Notes under the pieces: generated by a model
What the model saw: only the letters and a program-made list of their open reading frames with translations
Told to the model about the DNA's origin: nothing
Databases searched by the model: none
NCBI GenBank assembly: GCA_040753875.1
Contig: JBFMDV010000002.1
Coordinates: 1-64,000, forward strand
Direction of reading: 5' to 3'
Length of the DNA: 64,000 nucleotides
From: Candidatus Zixiibacteriota bacterium
Lineage (GTDB): Bacteria; Zixibacteria; MSB-5A5; GN15; FEB-12
Part shown: piece by piece, positions 44,858-54,550 of the stretch
Layout of the letters: every line of letters starts with the position of its first letter
Position numbering within the stretch: position 1 is the stretch's first letter
Translations under genes and position numbers: made by a program

Positions 44858-46912
44858 TCAAAGATATTTCTGAAGTTCGGGATATTGGCTGATTCGTTGC
44901 CTTGTTACAGCGCTGTCCAGCCCGCGCCGAAGCGCTTCCTGATAACAAACAGCCGCATCCTTGAATTCTCTGTTGCGGGCCATATCGTCACCTATGGTCA
45001 CGAAGTATTCTTTCGGGGTGGCCGCCGCGGCCTGCAGCATAGTGAAGAAGACCCGAAAGGCCCCGGTGTCCCCTCGTGAGCGATAAACAGCCGTCAACCC
45101 CTGAATAGGAGGGAGCATCTTAGGGTCCAGGTGATGCGCTTCCAACAACAGTTGCTCCGACTTGGTCGTATCCCCTAAGTTGAAATACACGCGCGCCAGC
45201 TGGACCAGGATCTTGGGATTGTACGGGTTAAGGCCGTCGGCGATACGCAGCATGAGAAGGGCGCTGTCGCGCTGACCCATGCGGTTGAGACAGTATCCGA
45301 TACTTGCCCAGGCGCCCGACCGGAGCGGGTTGAGTCTGATTACCTCTTCTGACAAGGCGATCCCCGTCTCGCAACTGTCTCTGAGGAGAAGGGTGTCGGT
45401 TTTGCTCATCAACTCTGCTTCCGGATAATCCTGTTGCATCAACGCCGCCTCTCGCAGGGCCTCGCTCAGTCTCCCTTCCAGGGCAAGTTGATCGGATAAC
45501 ACTGAGCGGATCGGCGCACTCTTGGCCTTATCCAGGGCGTAATAGGTTCGGACCTGTGTCACTGCGGTATCGAAATCCGCGATCACAATGGCGCGAGGGA
45601 TGAGTGACAGTCCTCCCAGCGCGATCACCAGCGTTGCCGTTCTGTACCTGTAACGGCATCGACGTTGCGACGCGAGCAGTCCGATCGCGGATAGTGCCAT
45701 GATCGGCACGCCCGGGAATGAAAACAGGTCCCAATCTCGCGGCATTCCCGGTTTGGGATCAAGCACAAATGCAGCGACCAGGGTTGGAACCGCCAGTAGC
45801 AGAAGGAAGCGAAACGGTGGCCGAGTCGCCCGTTGCCGCAAGTCGCTTCGATTGAATGCGACGAGCGCTACCAACAGGCCGGGCATCAAGGTAAGAATCA
45901 GGTTTCCGAAATCCAACAAATGGGCTGCCGAAAACAACGTGTACCCCTCGACCGTGAACAGGCTCGACCAGATCGGCACGAAGGCGAACCGGAAGTAGTA
46001 CTCAGTACGATAGAGATATGTGAACAACAGGGCAGCGCCGGTAATGAGGACTAGCGCCGCCCCAGCTCGGAGCAGCCAGTTCCGATCCGCCAGAATTCTA
46101 TGCATTTTCGTTTCCCGAAACAGGATATATGCCGCCGCTGGGATCAGCGTAAGTCCTAAAACGTGAAAGAACAGCGCAAGCACCAGCGGCAAAAGGATCA
46201 GCCACCGCCGAAGCTTCCCGATGGCGATCAACAAACCGGCCAACGTGAAAAGACAGATCGAAAGGCAAAACGAAGCATAGTTCTCCACATAGCCGAAGAA
46301 CAGAAGCATGTAACCACCCGAGAGTATTCCGACAGCGAAAATCAGCCGATCTTTGTGCCGGTCAAACAGCGCGGAAGCAGAAAGAAAGGTCAACGACATA
46401 AACAGAAGCCCACTACCGATCGAGAGCAGTTGGTACGATAGAAGCGCGGCCCGTCTGGTATCGCCGCCGATCAGCGACTTCAGCCACACATGCGTCAACC
46501 CTTCGCCAATGCCACGCCCCTTGACCAACGGGGTCTCTGCCGATAATTCCGACAACAGCGTGTACCCGTCTCCGAGGAAGTAATAACGCGCACGCAGCAA
46601 GTAGAAAAGCGATCCAAGCACTACCACGGTCGCGAAGGCGAACACAAGATATGTCTTTGCTGAAATGTCCTTGTCGGTCATCTCGATCCCGACGGAACGA
46701 AACGTCAGAGTATGTCGAATAAGGAAGGGTATCAGCAGGCCGACCACCAATAAGACCAACCTTCCCCAAGCCGGTAAGAACGCCCAGTGTCCAATTCCCC
46801 ACAACCTCAACTCGGGATAAAAGGAAGCAACGAAGAACAGTGCGAGTGTCGTCAGGTATGCATACATTGCACGGTTGTCGATCTGGACGAACGAGGATTT
46901 ATCTGATGTCAC
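44858..46912 (-). CDS. Multi-spanning GT-C-like membrane protein with C-terminal TPRs, copy B
   Basis: 684 residues. About 11 hydrophobic segments in residues 15-430, with a first large loop carrying YYFLGDGYTLL and a VWLKSLIGGD segment; its Asp sits where GT-C glycosyltransferases have their catalytic Asp. Residues about 500-680 are TPR repeats (RSGAWASIGYCLNRMGQRDS, PKILVQLARVYFNLGDTTKS). This may be a membrane glycosyl- or mannosyltransferase with a protein-interaction tail. The start is a GTG; ATG 46867 is possible. It is adjacent to its paralogue 46950-48983. Confidence 0.75.
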   Translation of the reverse strand: MTSDKSSFVQIDNRAMYAYLTTLALFFVASFYPELRLWGIGHWAFLPAWGRLVLLVVGLLIPFLIRHTLTFRSVGIEMTDKDISAKTYLVFAFATVVVLGSLFYLLRARYYFLGDGYTLLSELSAETPLVKGRGIGEGLTHVWLKSLIGGDTRRAALLSYQLLSIGSGLLFMSLTFLSASALFDRHKDRLIFAVGILSGGYMLLFFGYVENYASFCLSICLFTLAGLLIAIGKLRRWLILLPLVLALFFHVLGLTLIPAAAYILFRETKMHRILADRNWLLRAGAALVLITGAALLFTYLYRTEYYFRFAFVPIWSSLFTVEGYTLFSAAHLLDFGNLILTLMPGLLVALVAFNRSDLRQRATRPPFRFLLLLAVPTLVAAFVLDPKPGMPRDWDLFSFPGVPIMALSAIGLLASQRRCRYRYRTATLVIALGGLSLIPRAIVIADFDTAVTQVRTYYALDKAKSAPIRSVLSDQLALEGRLSEALREAALMQQDYPEAELMSKTDTLLLRDSCETGIALSEEVIRLNPLRSGAWASIGYCLNRMGQRDSALLMLRIADGLNPYNPKILVQLARVYFNLGDTTKSEQLLLEAHHLDPKMLPPIQGLTAVYRSRGDTGAFRVFFTMLQAAAATPKEYFVTIGDDMARNREFKDAAVCYQEALRRGLDSAVTRQRISQYPELQKYL

Positions 46913-46949
46913 CCGCTTCTCACTTGTGTAGTGATTTGGTGGTCGAGTA

Positions 46950-48983
46950 TCAGAAGATCACGTTCAGTGACGGGTACTTTTCGGCGAATTGACGTACTTC
47001 GGCGGTATCCATGCCGCGACGCAAGGCCCGGCTGAGCGCTTCGGCAGCAGCCGGTATATCACCATTCTCAAGACAGACCTGACCAACCTCGCGCGAGATG
47101 TTGTAAGGGGCATCCCGCCGGAGGGAAGCCTCAGTCAGATACTGAAGAAACAGTTTCTTATCCCCCAGCACCTGGTACATCCGGGCAATATTAAACACAG
47201 GCGCGTAGCTGACCGTGTCGATCTGTGAGGAGCGCCCCCACGCCTTGCGGGCGCCGTCGAAATCGTTCAGAAACGAATAGGCCCGTCCCATCTCGTTGAG
47301 ATATCCGGGATTGTACGGATTGAGCCCATCGGCGATCTTGATGCAGGTCAGCGCGCTGTCGAACCGATTTGCCCCGATGAAGTAGGTACAGAGAGATGCC
47401 CAGGCATCCGCGTACTGCGGATTCACGACTAATACATGGTCCAGAGTTGGTTTTGCTTCAGCGCATTTCCCCTGGCGACATAGCATGGACGCGGCTATCA
47501 CCATGCGTTCCTCAGGATACAGTATCTCCCGTTGCTTTTCGATCTGGATGGTCCGGGTCGTATCGGCGCGCTCGTAGTAGTAGTTGCTCAACAAATACCA
47601 GGCGGTACGGCTCCGCTGCTTATCAATCGAGATATAATCGGTGAACTGCGCGATAGCCATGTCCGCCTGCACCTGCCCGATTACTCTCGGACCAAGGGAG
47701 AGAAATCCAAGGAACACGATCAGCACGGTCGCGCCGATAAGATTACGCCTGGACGATGCCAACAAGACGAGCAGGGCAAAGAGGACAATCGGTATTCCTG
47801 GAAGCGAGAACAGATCCCAGTCACGCGGCATGCCCAGCTTGGGGTCGAGTACGAACATCGTCCCCATCGTAACGGCAACTGTGATTAGTACGAACCGGAT
47901 CTCAGCGTGGTGCAGGATTTTCCCTAAAGAAACCTCCGGTAGCAGGGAGAGCAGCACAAGCAGGCCGGGAAAGAGGAGCATCAGCAGATTGAGGTAGTCG
48001 ATCAGGTGTCGCGCGGACAGCAGGGTGTACCCATCGATCGTGAAGCGGTTGGCAATAAATGGCACGAAGGCAAATCGGAAGAAATAGTCGGTCGTGTACA
48101 ATTGTATGAAGATCGCGACGCCGATCACGCCGCAAATCACGATCACACCGGTTCGAGTTTGTCGGCTTATCTGTCCGATCGCCAGGCCCAACGATGTATC
48201 CTTCATGAGGAGGTAGGCGGCCGCCGGCAGCAGGGTCGCGCCGAGGCTGTGGAAAAACAGCGCCAGTGCCAATGGCAACAGGATCCACCACCGGGATATC
48301 CGGCCGCGAGTATGAAGCACTCCCGCAAGCAGGAACAGAGCGATCGAGAGCGTGAACAGCGAGTAATTCTCCGCGTAGCCGAAAAACAGAAGCGCCCATC
48401 CCCCGCCGGCCAGGCCAAGCGTAAACAGTACGCGCTTGAGATTCGAGGTGTAAAGGAATCGCGCCGTTATCGCTGATGCGGCCACGAATAACAAACCAGA
48501 GCCGATTGAGATCATCCGAAAACTGGAGAGTGCGGCGGCTTTGGGGTCTCCGCCCAGCAAGTCTTTCAGCCATACATGCACCATATGCTCTCCCAGATTG
48601 CGTCCTTTTGCGACTGGATTCTGGTCCGCCAGATTGGCCAACAGCGTGTACCCATCACCTAAAAAGTGTGTCCGATTTCGAAGCAGGATAAAACAGACTC
48701 CAAGCGCCACGAGAATCGACGCACTGATAAGCCAGTATTGCGAATCGGATCGGGAAGACTCCGCCGCCCGATCCGTTCTACCGACCACACGCATCGCAGC
48801 GTACAGACCAACCAGACCGCATGTCAGGAGAACGATCCTCGACCACAGCGGGGAATAGGCCCAAACGGCTATTCCCCAAAGGCGCTGGTCGGGGAGAAAA
48901 GATGCACCGGCAAACAGTGCCACGGTGCAGACGTACGCCACGATGCCTGTAGATACTGTCCGGCGGGGCGCGGGGTGTGTCAT
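46950..48983 (-). CDS. Multi-spanning GT-C-like membrane protein with C-terminal TPRs, copy A
   Basis: 677 residues from the ATG at 48983; the frame is open to 49091, but that stretch is polar and would crowd the nadK promoter. The architecture matches copy B: the loop THFLGDGYTLLANLADQNPV with VWLKDLLGGD, 10-12 membrane segments, and TPRs at the end (YADAWASLCTYFIGANRFDS, GYLNEMGRAYSFLNDFDGA). Both copies also share a LDPKLGMPRDWDLFSLPG-type motif (LDPKPGMPRDWDLFSFPG in copy B) near residue 410. Divergent from nadK. Confidence 0.75.
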   Translation of the reverse strand: MTHPAPRRTVSTGIVAYVCTVALFAGASFLPDQRLWGIAVWAYSPLWSRIVLLTCGLVGLYAAMRVVGRTDRAAESSRSDSQYWLISASILVALGVCFILLRNRTHFLGDGYTLLANLADQNPVAKGRNLGEHMVHVWLKDLLGGDPKAAALSSFRMISIGSGLLFVAASAITARFLYTSNLKRVLFTLGLAGGGWALLFFGYAENYSLFTLSIALFLLAGVLHTRGRISRWWILLPLALALFFHSLGATLLPAAAYLLMKDTSLGLAIGQISRQTRTGVIVICGVIGVAIFIQLYTTDYFFRFAFVPFIANRFTIDGYTLLSARHLIDYLNLLMLLFPGLLVLLSLLPEVSLGKILHHAEIRFVLITVAVTMGTMFVLDPKLGMPRDWDLFSLPGIPIVLFALLVLLASSRRNLIGATVLIVFLGFLSLGPRVIGQVQADMAIAQFTDYISIDKQRSRTAWYLLSNYYYERADTTRTIQIEKQREILYPEERMVIAASMLCRQGKCAEAKPTLDHVLVVNPQYADAWASLCTYFIGANRFDSALTCIKIADGLNPYNPGYLNEMGRAYSFLNDFDGARKAWGRSSQIDTVSYAPVFNIARMYQVLGDKKLFLQYLTEASLRRDAPYNISREVGQVCLENGDIPAAAEALSRALRRGMDTAEVRQFAEKYPSLNVIF

Positions 48984-49144
48984 AGTACGTGAATCCGAAA
49001 CACCAGTTGGATGCACCTGGCAGTTGGAAGATAAGAGCTTGGCACTAAGGCTCAAAGCGTTTTCCGATCCTTCTTGGGAACTGTCACACAAGGCGCTTGC
49101 CTTTGTCGGGACAAGTCCCTTATGTTGATCGCGACGAGGATATT

Positions 49145-50011
49145 ATGCGATTCGGCCTGACAGCCAACCTTCATAGAATCGGCGCCCGTGAGGCAATCGA
49201 CGCAGTAGTCGGTTGGGCGGACAAACATGGTCACGATCTGGTTCTCAGTGATTCCCTCAGGTCGGCGGCGCCGGAACGGTTCCGACTTTTCAAGCTAAGT
49301 CACTTGGCCGCACAGTCGGAGATCGTCATTTCAATGGGTGGCGACGGCACACTGCTGTCCACGGCACGGGCGGTCGGGGCATCGGGTAAACCGGTACTGG
49401 GTATCAATCTCGGATCACTTGGCTTTCTCACTCAGCAAACGCCGGAGGAACTGATCTCGAGTCTTGAAGCGGTTGTGGCCGGTAACTTCCAGATCGAAGA
49501 ACGGATGCTGCTGAAAGCGGAGACAGATGGTCGATATCGCCTGACGGAACCATTCGCGCTAAACGACATAGTTCTGGACCGGGGACCTGGCAGTCGCATC
49601 CTGGATATCAACTTGCGGGTGAACGACGAGGATGTGGTCACATACAAGTCGGACGGTTTGATCATAGCCACACCGACCGGTTCCACCGCCTATGCGCTGG
49701 CCGTTGGCGGACCGATCATGCACCCAAAAATGGAGGCAATGATCGCGGCGCCGATCGCCGCGTTTTCTCTTACCACCCGCCCGATGATCTTCGATGGCGC
49801 TGATGTATTGCAGTTGTCGGTGCTCAACAGAAACGAAGAAGCGAACCTGACGCTCGATGGCCAGGTCGGCGTGGCTGTAAACGCGCGCGAGACGGTCACC
49901 ATCAGGCGTGCGGATTTTCGCCTTAAGCTGATCACGTTTCCTGACCGTTCCTTCTATAAGTTGCTTCGCAACAAGCTGCACTGGGGCCGACCGGCCAACT
50001 ACCACATTTGA
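49145..50011 (+). CDS. nadK: NAD kinase
   Basis: 288 residues. It phosphorylates NAD to NADP. Motifs: GGDGTLLSTAR (GGDG phosphate-binding), LGFLT, FALNDIVLDR and DGLIIATPTGSTAYALAVGGP. The ATG at 49145 follows GAGGATATT; the frame is open to 49097 but has no better start. The gap to the reverse-strand gene is about 160 bases. Confidence 0.96.
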   Translation: MRFGLTANLHRIGAREAIDAVVGWADKHGHDLVLSDSLRSAAPERFRLFKLSHLAAQSEIVISMGGDGTLLSTARAVGASGKPVLGINLGSLGFLTQQTPEELISSLEAVVAGNFQIEERMLLKAETDGRYRLTEPFALNDIVLDRGPGSRILDINLRVNDEDVVTYKSDGLIIATPTGSTAYALAVGGPIMHPKMEAMIAAPIAAFSLTTRPMIFDGADVLQLSVLNRNEEANLTLDGQVGVAVNARETVTIRRADFRLKLITFPDRSFYKLLRNKLHWGRPANYHI

Positions 50012-50081
50012 TAGTGGTTCAGCGTCTCGCAAAAACCCCTTGCGACCGACCGCCGTATCCGGTACTATTTCGACGCGACAC

Positions 50082-50154
50082 GCGGGAGTAACTCAGGTGG
50101 TAGAGTCACAGCCTTCCAAGCTGTTGGTCGCGGGTTCGAGTCCCGTCTCCCGCT
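50082..50154 (+). tRNA. tRNA-Gly(TCC)
   Basis: 73 bases. Acceptor stem GCGGGAG/CTCCCGC, anticodon stem ACAGC/GCTGT with loop CTTCCAA (anticodon TCC at 50115-50117), and T-arm GCGGGTTCGAGTCCCGT. CCA is not encoded; the next bases are TTTATT. Confidence 0.95.
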
Positions 50155-50173
50155 TTTATTGCGACCGGTTGGC

Positions 50174-50767
50174 ATGAATATCCGTTACCTTGCTCCGCTC
50201 AGATATCACGCCCTAGCCACGCTGTGGGCGTTACTTCTCCTGTTCGCGAGTTGCATCGAGAGAAAACCGGAGCGCCTCACCAAGCGCGAATCGCCGGTTA
50301 CAGGCGAACTGGCGTCCATGGTTCGGCAGCTTGAGGCCATGCCCGCCGACACACTGTTGTCGCAAGAAGTTCGCATTCGTCAGGAGATGGAGTTTCGCCG
50401 CACGATCTACCAGTTTCTCGCTCAGTCTCTGCTGGTCGAACCGGTCGACCTGTACCGTGCTTCATTGGTGCTTTATGAAACGAGTCGGCCGAGCGAGACA
50501 GAAACACTTTTGCTGGCTCATTTGCTCGCCATGGAGTCTGCACGGAAGGGATACGATGCTGCCAGGCATCTTGCGGCCGCCACCCTGGACCGCTATCTGG
50601 TGCGACAGGGACTTGCCCAAAAGTATGGTACGCAATGCGATAGGGATAGATTTGGGCGGTGGTTCATACCATTTTTCGACACTTTGACGGGCGATTCGGA
50701 ACGCGCCATTTGGGGAGTACCACCGCTGGACAGCCTCAAACTGCTTGTTTCCATTAAGAACAAATAA
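50174..50767 (+). CDS. Lipoprotein with DUF6624-like domain
   Basis: 197 residues from ATG 50174. Signal peptide with lipobox FASC (Cys about 27). The body contains LLLAHLLAMESARKGYDAA, then LVRQGLAQKYGTQ, and the terminal DSERAIWGVPPLDSLK; the KYGTQ...RA..GVPPL pattern is what I recall of DUF6624 proteins, of unknown function. It lies 19 bases after tRNA-Gly. Confidence 0.7.
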   Translation: MNIRYLAPLRYHALATLWALLLLFASCIERKPERLTKRESPVTGELASMVRQLEAMPADTLLSQEVRIRQEMEFRRTIYQFLAQSLLVEPVDLYRASLVLYETSRPSETETLLLAHLLAMESARKGYDAARHLAAATLDRYLVRQGLAQKYGTQCDRDRFGRWFIPFFDTLTGDSERAIWGVPPLDSLKLLVSIKNK

Positions 50768-50839
50768 AGGCTCGCTGGTGGGCGCTGGGTACCGTTGTTA
50801 GAGCTTGCCGGGATTTGACTTAGAGTATCAAAAATAGGC

Positions 50840-50868
50840 TTGACAGCCCGGAGGAGGGGGCATATTTT
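50840..50868 (+). promoter_or_regulatory. Strong sigma70 promoter of the tRNA-Thr/tuf operon
   Basis: TTGACA, a 17-base spacer and TATTTT. It lies about 80 bases upstream of tRNA-Thr, with the predicted transcript start near 50875. The best match to the consensus in the window. Confidence 0.75.
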
Positions 50869-50945
50869 CAGGGTTCGCTCAAAGGAGAGGTCTGTCTCTT
50901 TTTGCGCGTTCTTGGCTTTTTGTTGATAATAAATGATTAACGGAA

Positions 50946-51018
50946 GCCCAGATAGCTCAGTTGGTAGAGCACATCCTTGGTAAGGATGAGGTCACCAGTT
51001 CGATCCTGGTTCTGGGCT
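50946..51018 (+). tRNA. tRNA-Thr(GGT)
   Basis: 73 bases. Acceptor stem GCCCAGA/TCTGGGC, anticodon stem CATCC/GGATG with loop TTGGTAA (anticodon GGT at 50979-50981), T-arm CCAGTTCGATCCTGG. CCA is not encoded. It precedes tuf by 39 bases, a common bacterial arrangement. Confidence 0.95.
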
Positions 51019-51057
51019 TGTGTTGTGATAAGGGTGTGAAGGAAAGGCAGTCCGGCG

Positions 51058-52266
51058 ATGGCAAAAGAGAAGTTCATACGGAAGAAGCCGCATGTGAATG
51101 TGGGGACGATAGGTCACGTGGATCATGGGAAGACGACGTTGACGGCGGCGATCACGATGGTGATGAACAAGTTGACGGGGAGTGCGATCCGGACGTTTGA
51201 TTCGATAGATAATGCGCCGGAGGAGCGGGAGCGTGGGATCACGATAGCGACGGCGCACGTGGAGTACGAGTCGGGGAAGCGACATTATGCGCATGTGGAC
51301 TGTCCGGGTCACGCTGATTACGTGAAGAACATGATCACGGGGGCGGCGCAGATGGACGGAGCGATCCTGGTGGTGAGTGCGGCGGATGGCCCGATGCCGC
51401 AGACGCGGGAGCACATTTTGCTGGCTCGTCAGGTGGGGGTGCCGTACATCATCGTGTTTTTGAACAAGGTGGACATGGTGGATGACCCGGAGTTGCTGGA
51501 TCTGGTGGAGCTTGAGGTGAGGGATTTGTTGACGACGTACCAGTTCCCCGGGGATGATATACCGATCATACGTGGGTCGGCGTTGCAGGCGATGGTGGCG
51601 GGAGCGACGGGGACGTTCAATCCGCAGGATGCGGTGTTCAAGCCGATTTTGGATTTGGTGGAGGCGTGCGACACGTACATCCCGGAGCCGAAGCGAGAGA
51701 TAGACAAGCCGTTTTTGATGCCGGTGGAGGATGTATTTTCGATCACGGGTCGTGGGACGGTGGGGACGGGTCGTGTGGAGCGTGGGGTGATCAAGCAGGG
51801 ACAGGAGGTGGAGGTAGTGGGGATACGGGAGACGCGGAAGACGGTGGTGACGGGGGTGGAGATGTTCCGGAAGTTGTTGGATGAGGCGCAGGCGGGTGAT
51901 AATGTGGGGTTGTTGCTGCGTGGGGTGGACAAGGATGATCTGGAGCGAGGGATGGTGTTGGCGGCGCCGGGGAGTATCACGCCGCACAAGAAGTTTAAGG
52001 CGGAGGTGTACGTGTTGACGAAAGAGGAGGGGGGTCGTCACACGCCGTTTTTCAACGGGTACCGGCCGCAGTTTTATTTTCGGACGACGGATGTGACGGG
52101 GGTGGTGCAGTTGCCGTCGGGGGTGGAGATGACGATGCCTGGGGACAATGTGACGATGGAGATCGAGTTGATCACGCCGATAGCGATGGAGAAGGAGCTG
52201 CGGTTCGCCATCCGTGAGGGTGGGCGGACCATCGGCGCCGGCGTCATCCACGAGATCCTGGAATAG
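51058..52266 (+). CDS. tuf: Translation elongation factor Tu
   Basis: 402 residues. GTP-binding motifs [14 protein letters not shown] and NKVD are present, as are the [19 protein letters not shown] barrel and the terminal [14 protein letters not shown]. It delivers aminoacyl-tRNA to the ribosome. Codon use is unlike its neighbours: GTG, TTG, ACG, GCG and GGG dominate until about 52197, after which the last 22 codons use GCC, GGC, ATC and GTC like the rest of the region. No obvious ribosome-binding site except a GGCAG stretch. Confidence 0.97.
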   Translation: MAKEKFIRKKPHVNVGTIGHVDHGKTTLTAAITMVMNKLTGSAIRTFDSIDNAPEERERGITIATAHVEYESGKRHYAHVDCPGHADYVKNMITGAAQMDGAILVVSAADGPMPQTREHILLARQVGVPYIIVFLNKVDMVDDPELLDLVELEVRDLLTTYQFPGDDIPIIRGSALQAMVAGATGTFNPQDAVFKPILDLVEACDTYIPEPKREIDKPFLMPVEDVFSITGRGTVGTGRVERGVIKQGQEVEVVGIRETRKTVVTGVEMFRKLLDEAQAGDNVGLLLRGVDKDDLERGMVLAAPGSITPHKKFKAEVYVLTKEEGGRHTPFFNGYRPQFYFRTTDVTGVVQLPSGVEMTMPGDNVTMEIELITPIAMEKELRFAIREGGRTIGAGVIHEILE

Positions 52267-52297
52267 ACGAAAGAGCTAACAAGAAGGCGATACGACA

Positions 52298-52450
52298 GTG
52301 CCAAGAGACAGAATCACCCTGGCCTGCGGCGAGTGCAAACGTCGCAACTACGACACGACCAAGAACAAGCGGTTGCACCCGGAGCGGGTGGAGTTTCGCA
52401 AGTTCTGTCCGTTCTGCAACAAGCACACGGCGCACAAGGAGACCAGATAG
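52298..52450 (+). CDS. rpmG: 50S ribosomal protein L33
   Basis: 50 residues from a [43 protein letters not shown], ending KETR. The two Cys pairs (CGEC, CPFC) make it the zinc-binding form. Too short for most gene callers, but the sequence is unmistakable. It lies between tuf and tRNA-Trp, as in many bacteria. Confidence 0.93.
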   Translation: MPRDRITLACGECKRRNYDTTKNKRLHPERVEFRKFCPFCNKHTAHKETR

Positions 52451-52467
52451 TCGCAAACTGCCCGAGT

Positions 52468-52544
52468 AGGCCAGTAGCTCTAATTGGTAGAGCGCCGGTC
52501 TCCAAAACCGGTGGTTGGGGGTTCGAGTCCCTCCTGGCCTGCCA
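52468..52544 (+). tRNA. tRNA-Trp(CCA)
   Basis: Acceptor stem AGGCCAG/CTGGCCT, anticodon stem CCGGT/ACCGG with loop CTCCAAA (anticodon CCA at 52502-52504), T-arm GGGGGTTCGAGTCCCTC. The 3' CCA is encoded (52542-52544), unlike the Gly and Thr tRNAs here. Confidence 0.95.
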
Positions 52545-52562
52545 AATCGACTGGTACGGACT

Positions 52563-52763
52563 ATGATAGAGAAACTGAAAAAGTATCTGAAAGAAACGCT
52601 GGCCGAGCTTCAGAAAATGACCTGGCCCACAAAAGACGAACTGGTCGGTTCCACAATCATCGTGATCGTCGTCTCACTCATTGTCGCGGTGTTCATCGGC
52701 GCAGTTGACCGGGGACTGACCTTGCTTGTCCGTACCATTTTTGGTGGCGGGATCGGAGGCTAA
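52563..52763 (+). CDS. secE: Preprotein translocase subunit SecE
   Basis: 66 residues: the helical LKETLAELQKMTWPTKDEL segment (KxTWP is diagnostic) and one membrane helix (about 29-52). SecE clamps SecY in the inner membrane. It is directly followed by nusG at the stop codon. Confidence 0.94.
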   Translation: MIEKLKKYLKETLAELQKMTWPTKDELVGSTIIVIVVSLIVAVFIGAVDRGLTLLVRTIFGGGIGG

Positions 52764-53306
52764 GTGGCGTTACGCTGGTACGTCGCGCACACCTATTCGG
52801 GTCACGAGCAGAAGGCCAAGCGGTATCTGGAGTCGGCGGTGGTGAACGCCGGCCTGCAGGAGAGATTCGGCCAGATCCTCATTCCCACCGAGCAGGTGAC
52901 GGAGATGAAGCAGGGGAAACGTGCCACCAGCACGAAAAAGTTCCTTCCCAGCTACATTCTGGTGCAGATGGATCTGGACAAGGAAACGCAGAACCTGGTG
53001 ACCAACACGCCTGGGATTACCAATTTTGTGGGGCCGAGCGGCAAACCGACGCCGCTAAAAGACGACGAGGTGCAGCGCATTGTGGGTCAGATCGACCGCA
53101 GTCGCACTGAGGAAGTGCAGGAAGTGCCGTTCCAGGCGGGCGACCCTGTTAAAGTGAAAGATGGTCCCTTCATGGATTTCTCGGGCACCGTCGCCGAGGT
53201 CAATATGGAGCGGCGCAAGGTGAAGGTGATGGTATCGATTTTCGGCCGTCCCACACCGGTGGAACTGGATTATTTGCAGGTAGAGTTGGCCAAGGTCAAG
53301 GTATAG
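52764..53306 (+). CDS. nusG: Transcription termination/antitermination protein NusG
   Basis: 180 residues from a GTG next to the secE stop. NGN domain starts RWYVAHTYSGHEQKAKRYL, with FLPSYILVQMDLD and NFVGPSGKPTPL; the KOW domain reads AGDPVKVKDGPFMDFSGTV. It binds RNA polymerase to promote elongation and links it to ribosomes or Rho. Confidence 0.97.
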   Translation: MALRWYVAHTYSGHEQKAKRYLESAVVNAGLQERFGQILIPTEQVTEMKQGKRATSTKKFLPSYILVQMDLDKETQNLVTNTPGITNFVGPSGKPTPLKDDEVQRIVGQIDRSRTEEVQEVPFQAGDPVKVKDGPFMDFSGTVAEVNMERRKVKVMVSIFGRPTPVELDYLQVELAKVKV

Positions 53307-53338
53307 GATAAGATCGTATTTTCGGAGAATAGAGACAC

Positions 53339-53761
53339 GTGGCAAAGAAAGTTGCAGCGTTAGTGAAATTGCAGATACCGGCCGGTCAGGCCAATCCGGC
53401 GCCGCCGGTGGGGCCGGCGCTTGGCCAGCGCGGCGTCAACATCATGGAGTTCTGCAAGGCGTTCAACGCCAAGACGCAGAGCGGCAACGGCCTGCTGACT
53501 CCCGTGATTATCACGGTGTATTCGGACAAGTCGTTTACGTTCATTACCAAGACGCCGCCGGCGTCGACCCTGTTGAAAATGGCGGCCAAAGTGCCCAAGG
53601 GGTCAAGCGTCCCCAACAAAGACAAGATCGGCTCGGTCACCCGTGACCAGGTGCGCGAGATTGCACAGTCCAAGATGGCGGATCTGAACGCCGCCAACGT
53701 GGATACCGCCATCAAGATGGTCGAGGGGACCGCCCGCTCGATGGGAATTGAGATCGTATAG
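53339..53761 (+). CDS. rplK: 50S ribosomal protein L11
   Basis: 140 residues from a [39 protein letters not shown] and the C-terminal [20 protein letters not shown] are diagnostic. L11 forms the GTPase-associated centre. Confidence 0.98.
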   Translation: MAKKVAALVKLQIPAGQANPAPPVGPALGQRGVNIMEFCKAFNAKTQSGNGLLTPVIITVYSDKSFTFITKTPPASTLLKMAAKVPKGSSVPNKDKIGSVTRDQVREIAQSKMADLNAANVDTAIKMVEGTARSMGIEIV

Positions 53762-53829
53762 TACACGCAAAGGTTCACATTCGCTATCACCTGGTGCGGC
53801 ATGTCCGGTTCCAGGGAGAATAGGAGAAC

Positions 53830-54534
53830 ATGAAACACTCTAAGAAATACTTGTCGTTTCGTGAGAAGGTTGACCGGCGAAAGCGGTACCAGTTGCCGGA
53901 CGCGGTCAAGATGCTCAAGGAGAACAAGTACGCCAAATTCGACGAATCGGTCGAGGTGGCCATGCGGCTTGGGGTGGACCCCAAGCATGCGGATCAGATG
54001 GTACGCGGCACAGTGGCATTGCCCAACGGCACCGGCAAAAGTGTTCGCGTAGCTGTGTTCGCACAGGGCGAGAAGGCGGCCGAGGCCAAAGAGGCGGGCG
54101 CCGATTTTGTCGGCTCCGATGACCTGGCCGAAAAGATCAAGGGAGGCTGGACCGATTTCGATGTGGCGGTGGCCACGCCCGACATGATGCGGGTGCTCGG
54201 CCCATTGGGAAAGGTGTTGGGGCCGCGCGGCCTGATGCCGAATCCCAAGACCGGGACAGTGACCATGGACATCGCCCGTACCGTCAAAGAGCTTCGCGGC
54301 GGACGTATTGAATTCCGTGTCGACCGCCAGTCAAACGTGGCCGTCTCGGTCGGCAAGCTGTCGTTCGGCGAACCTCAGATCGTCGAGAATGTTCACGCGT
54401 TCCTGGAGGCAATCATGCGGGCCAAACCGGCATCGGCCAAAGGGACCTATGTGCTCAGCGCGTCGATTTGTTCGACCATGAGCCCGGGTATCAAGCTGGA
54501 CATTTCGGAACTGACCGCGGCGACGAAGAAGTAG
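53830..54534 (+). CDS. rplA: 50S ribosomal protein L1
   Basis: 234 residues. Recognised by [56 protein letters not shown] and the terminal [17 protein letters not shown]1 binds 23S rRNA and commonly represses its own operon. A GGGAGAATAGGAG site precedes it in a 68-base spacer. Confidence 0.98.
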   Translation: MKHSKKYLSFREKVDRRKRYQLPDAVKMLKENKYAKFDESVEVAMRLGVDPKHADQMVRGTVALPNGTGKSVRVAVFAQGEKAAEAKEAGADFVGSDDLAEKIKGGWTDFDVAVATPDMMRVLGPLGKVLGPRGLMPNPKTGTVTMDIARTVKELRGGRIEFRVDRQSNVAVSVGKLSFGEPQIVENVHAFLEAIMRAKPASAKGTYVLSASICSTMSPGIKLDISELTAATKK

Positions 54535-54550
54535 AAAGGACGAGCGAGAC

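Noticed and set aside
50992-52251. 419-codon open frame antisense to tuf
   Set aside because: Low-complexity Arg/His/Leu-rich translation that results from the G-ending codons of tuf; no ribosome-binding site and no family resemblance.
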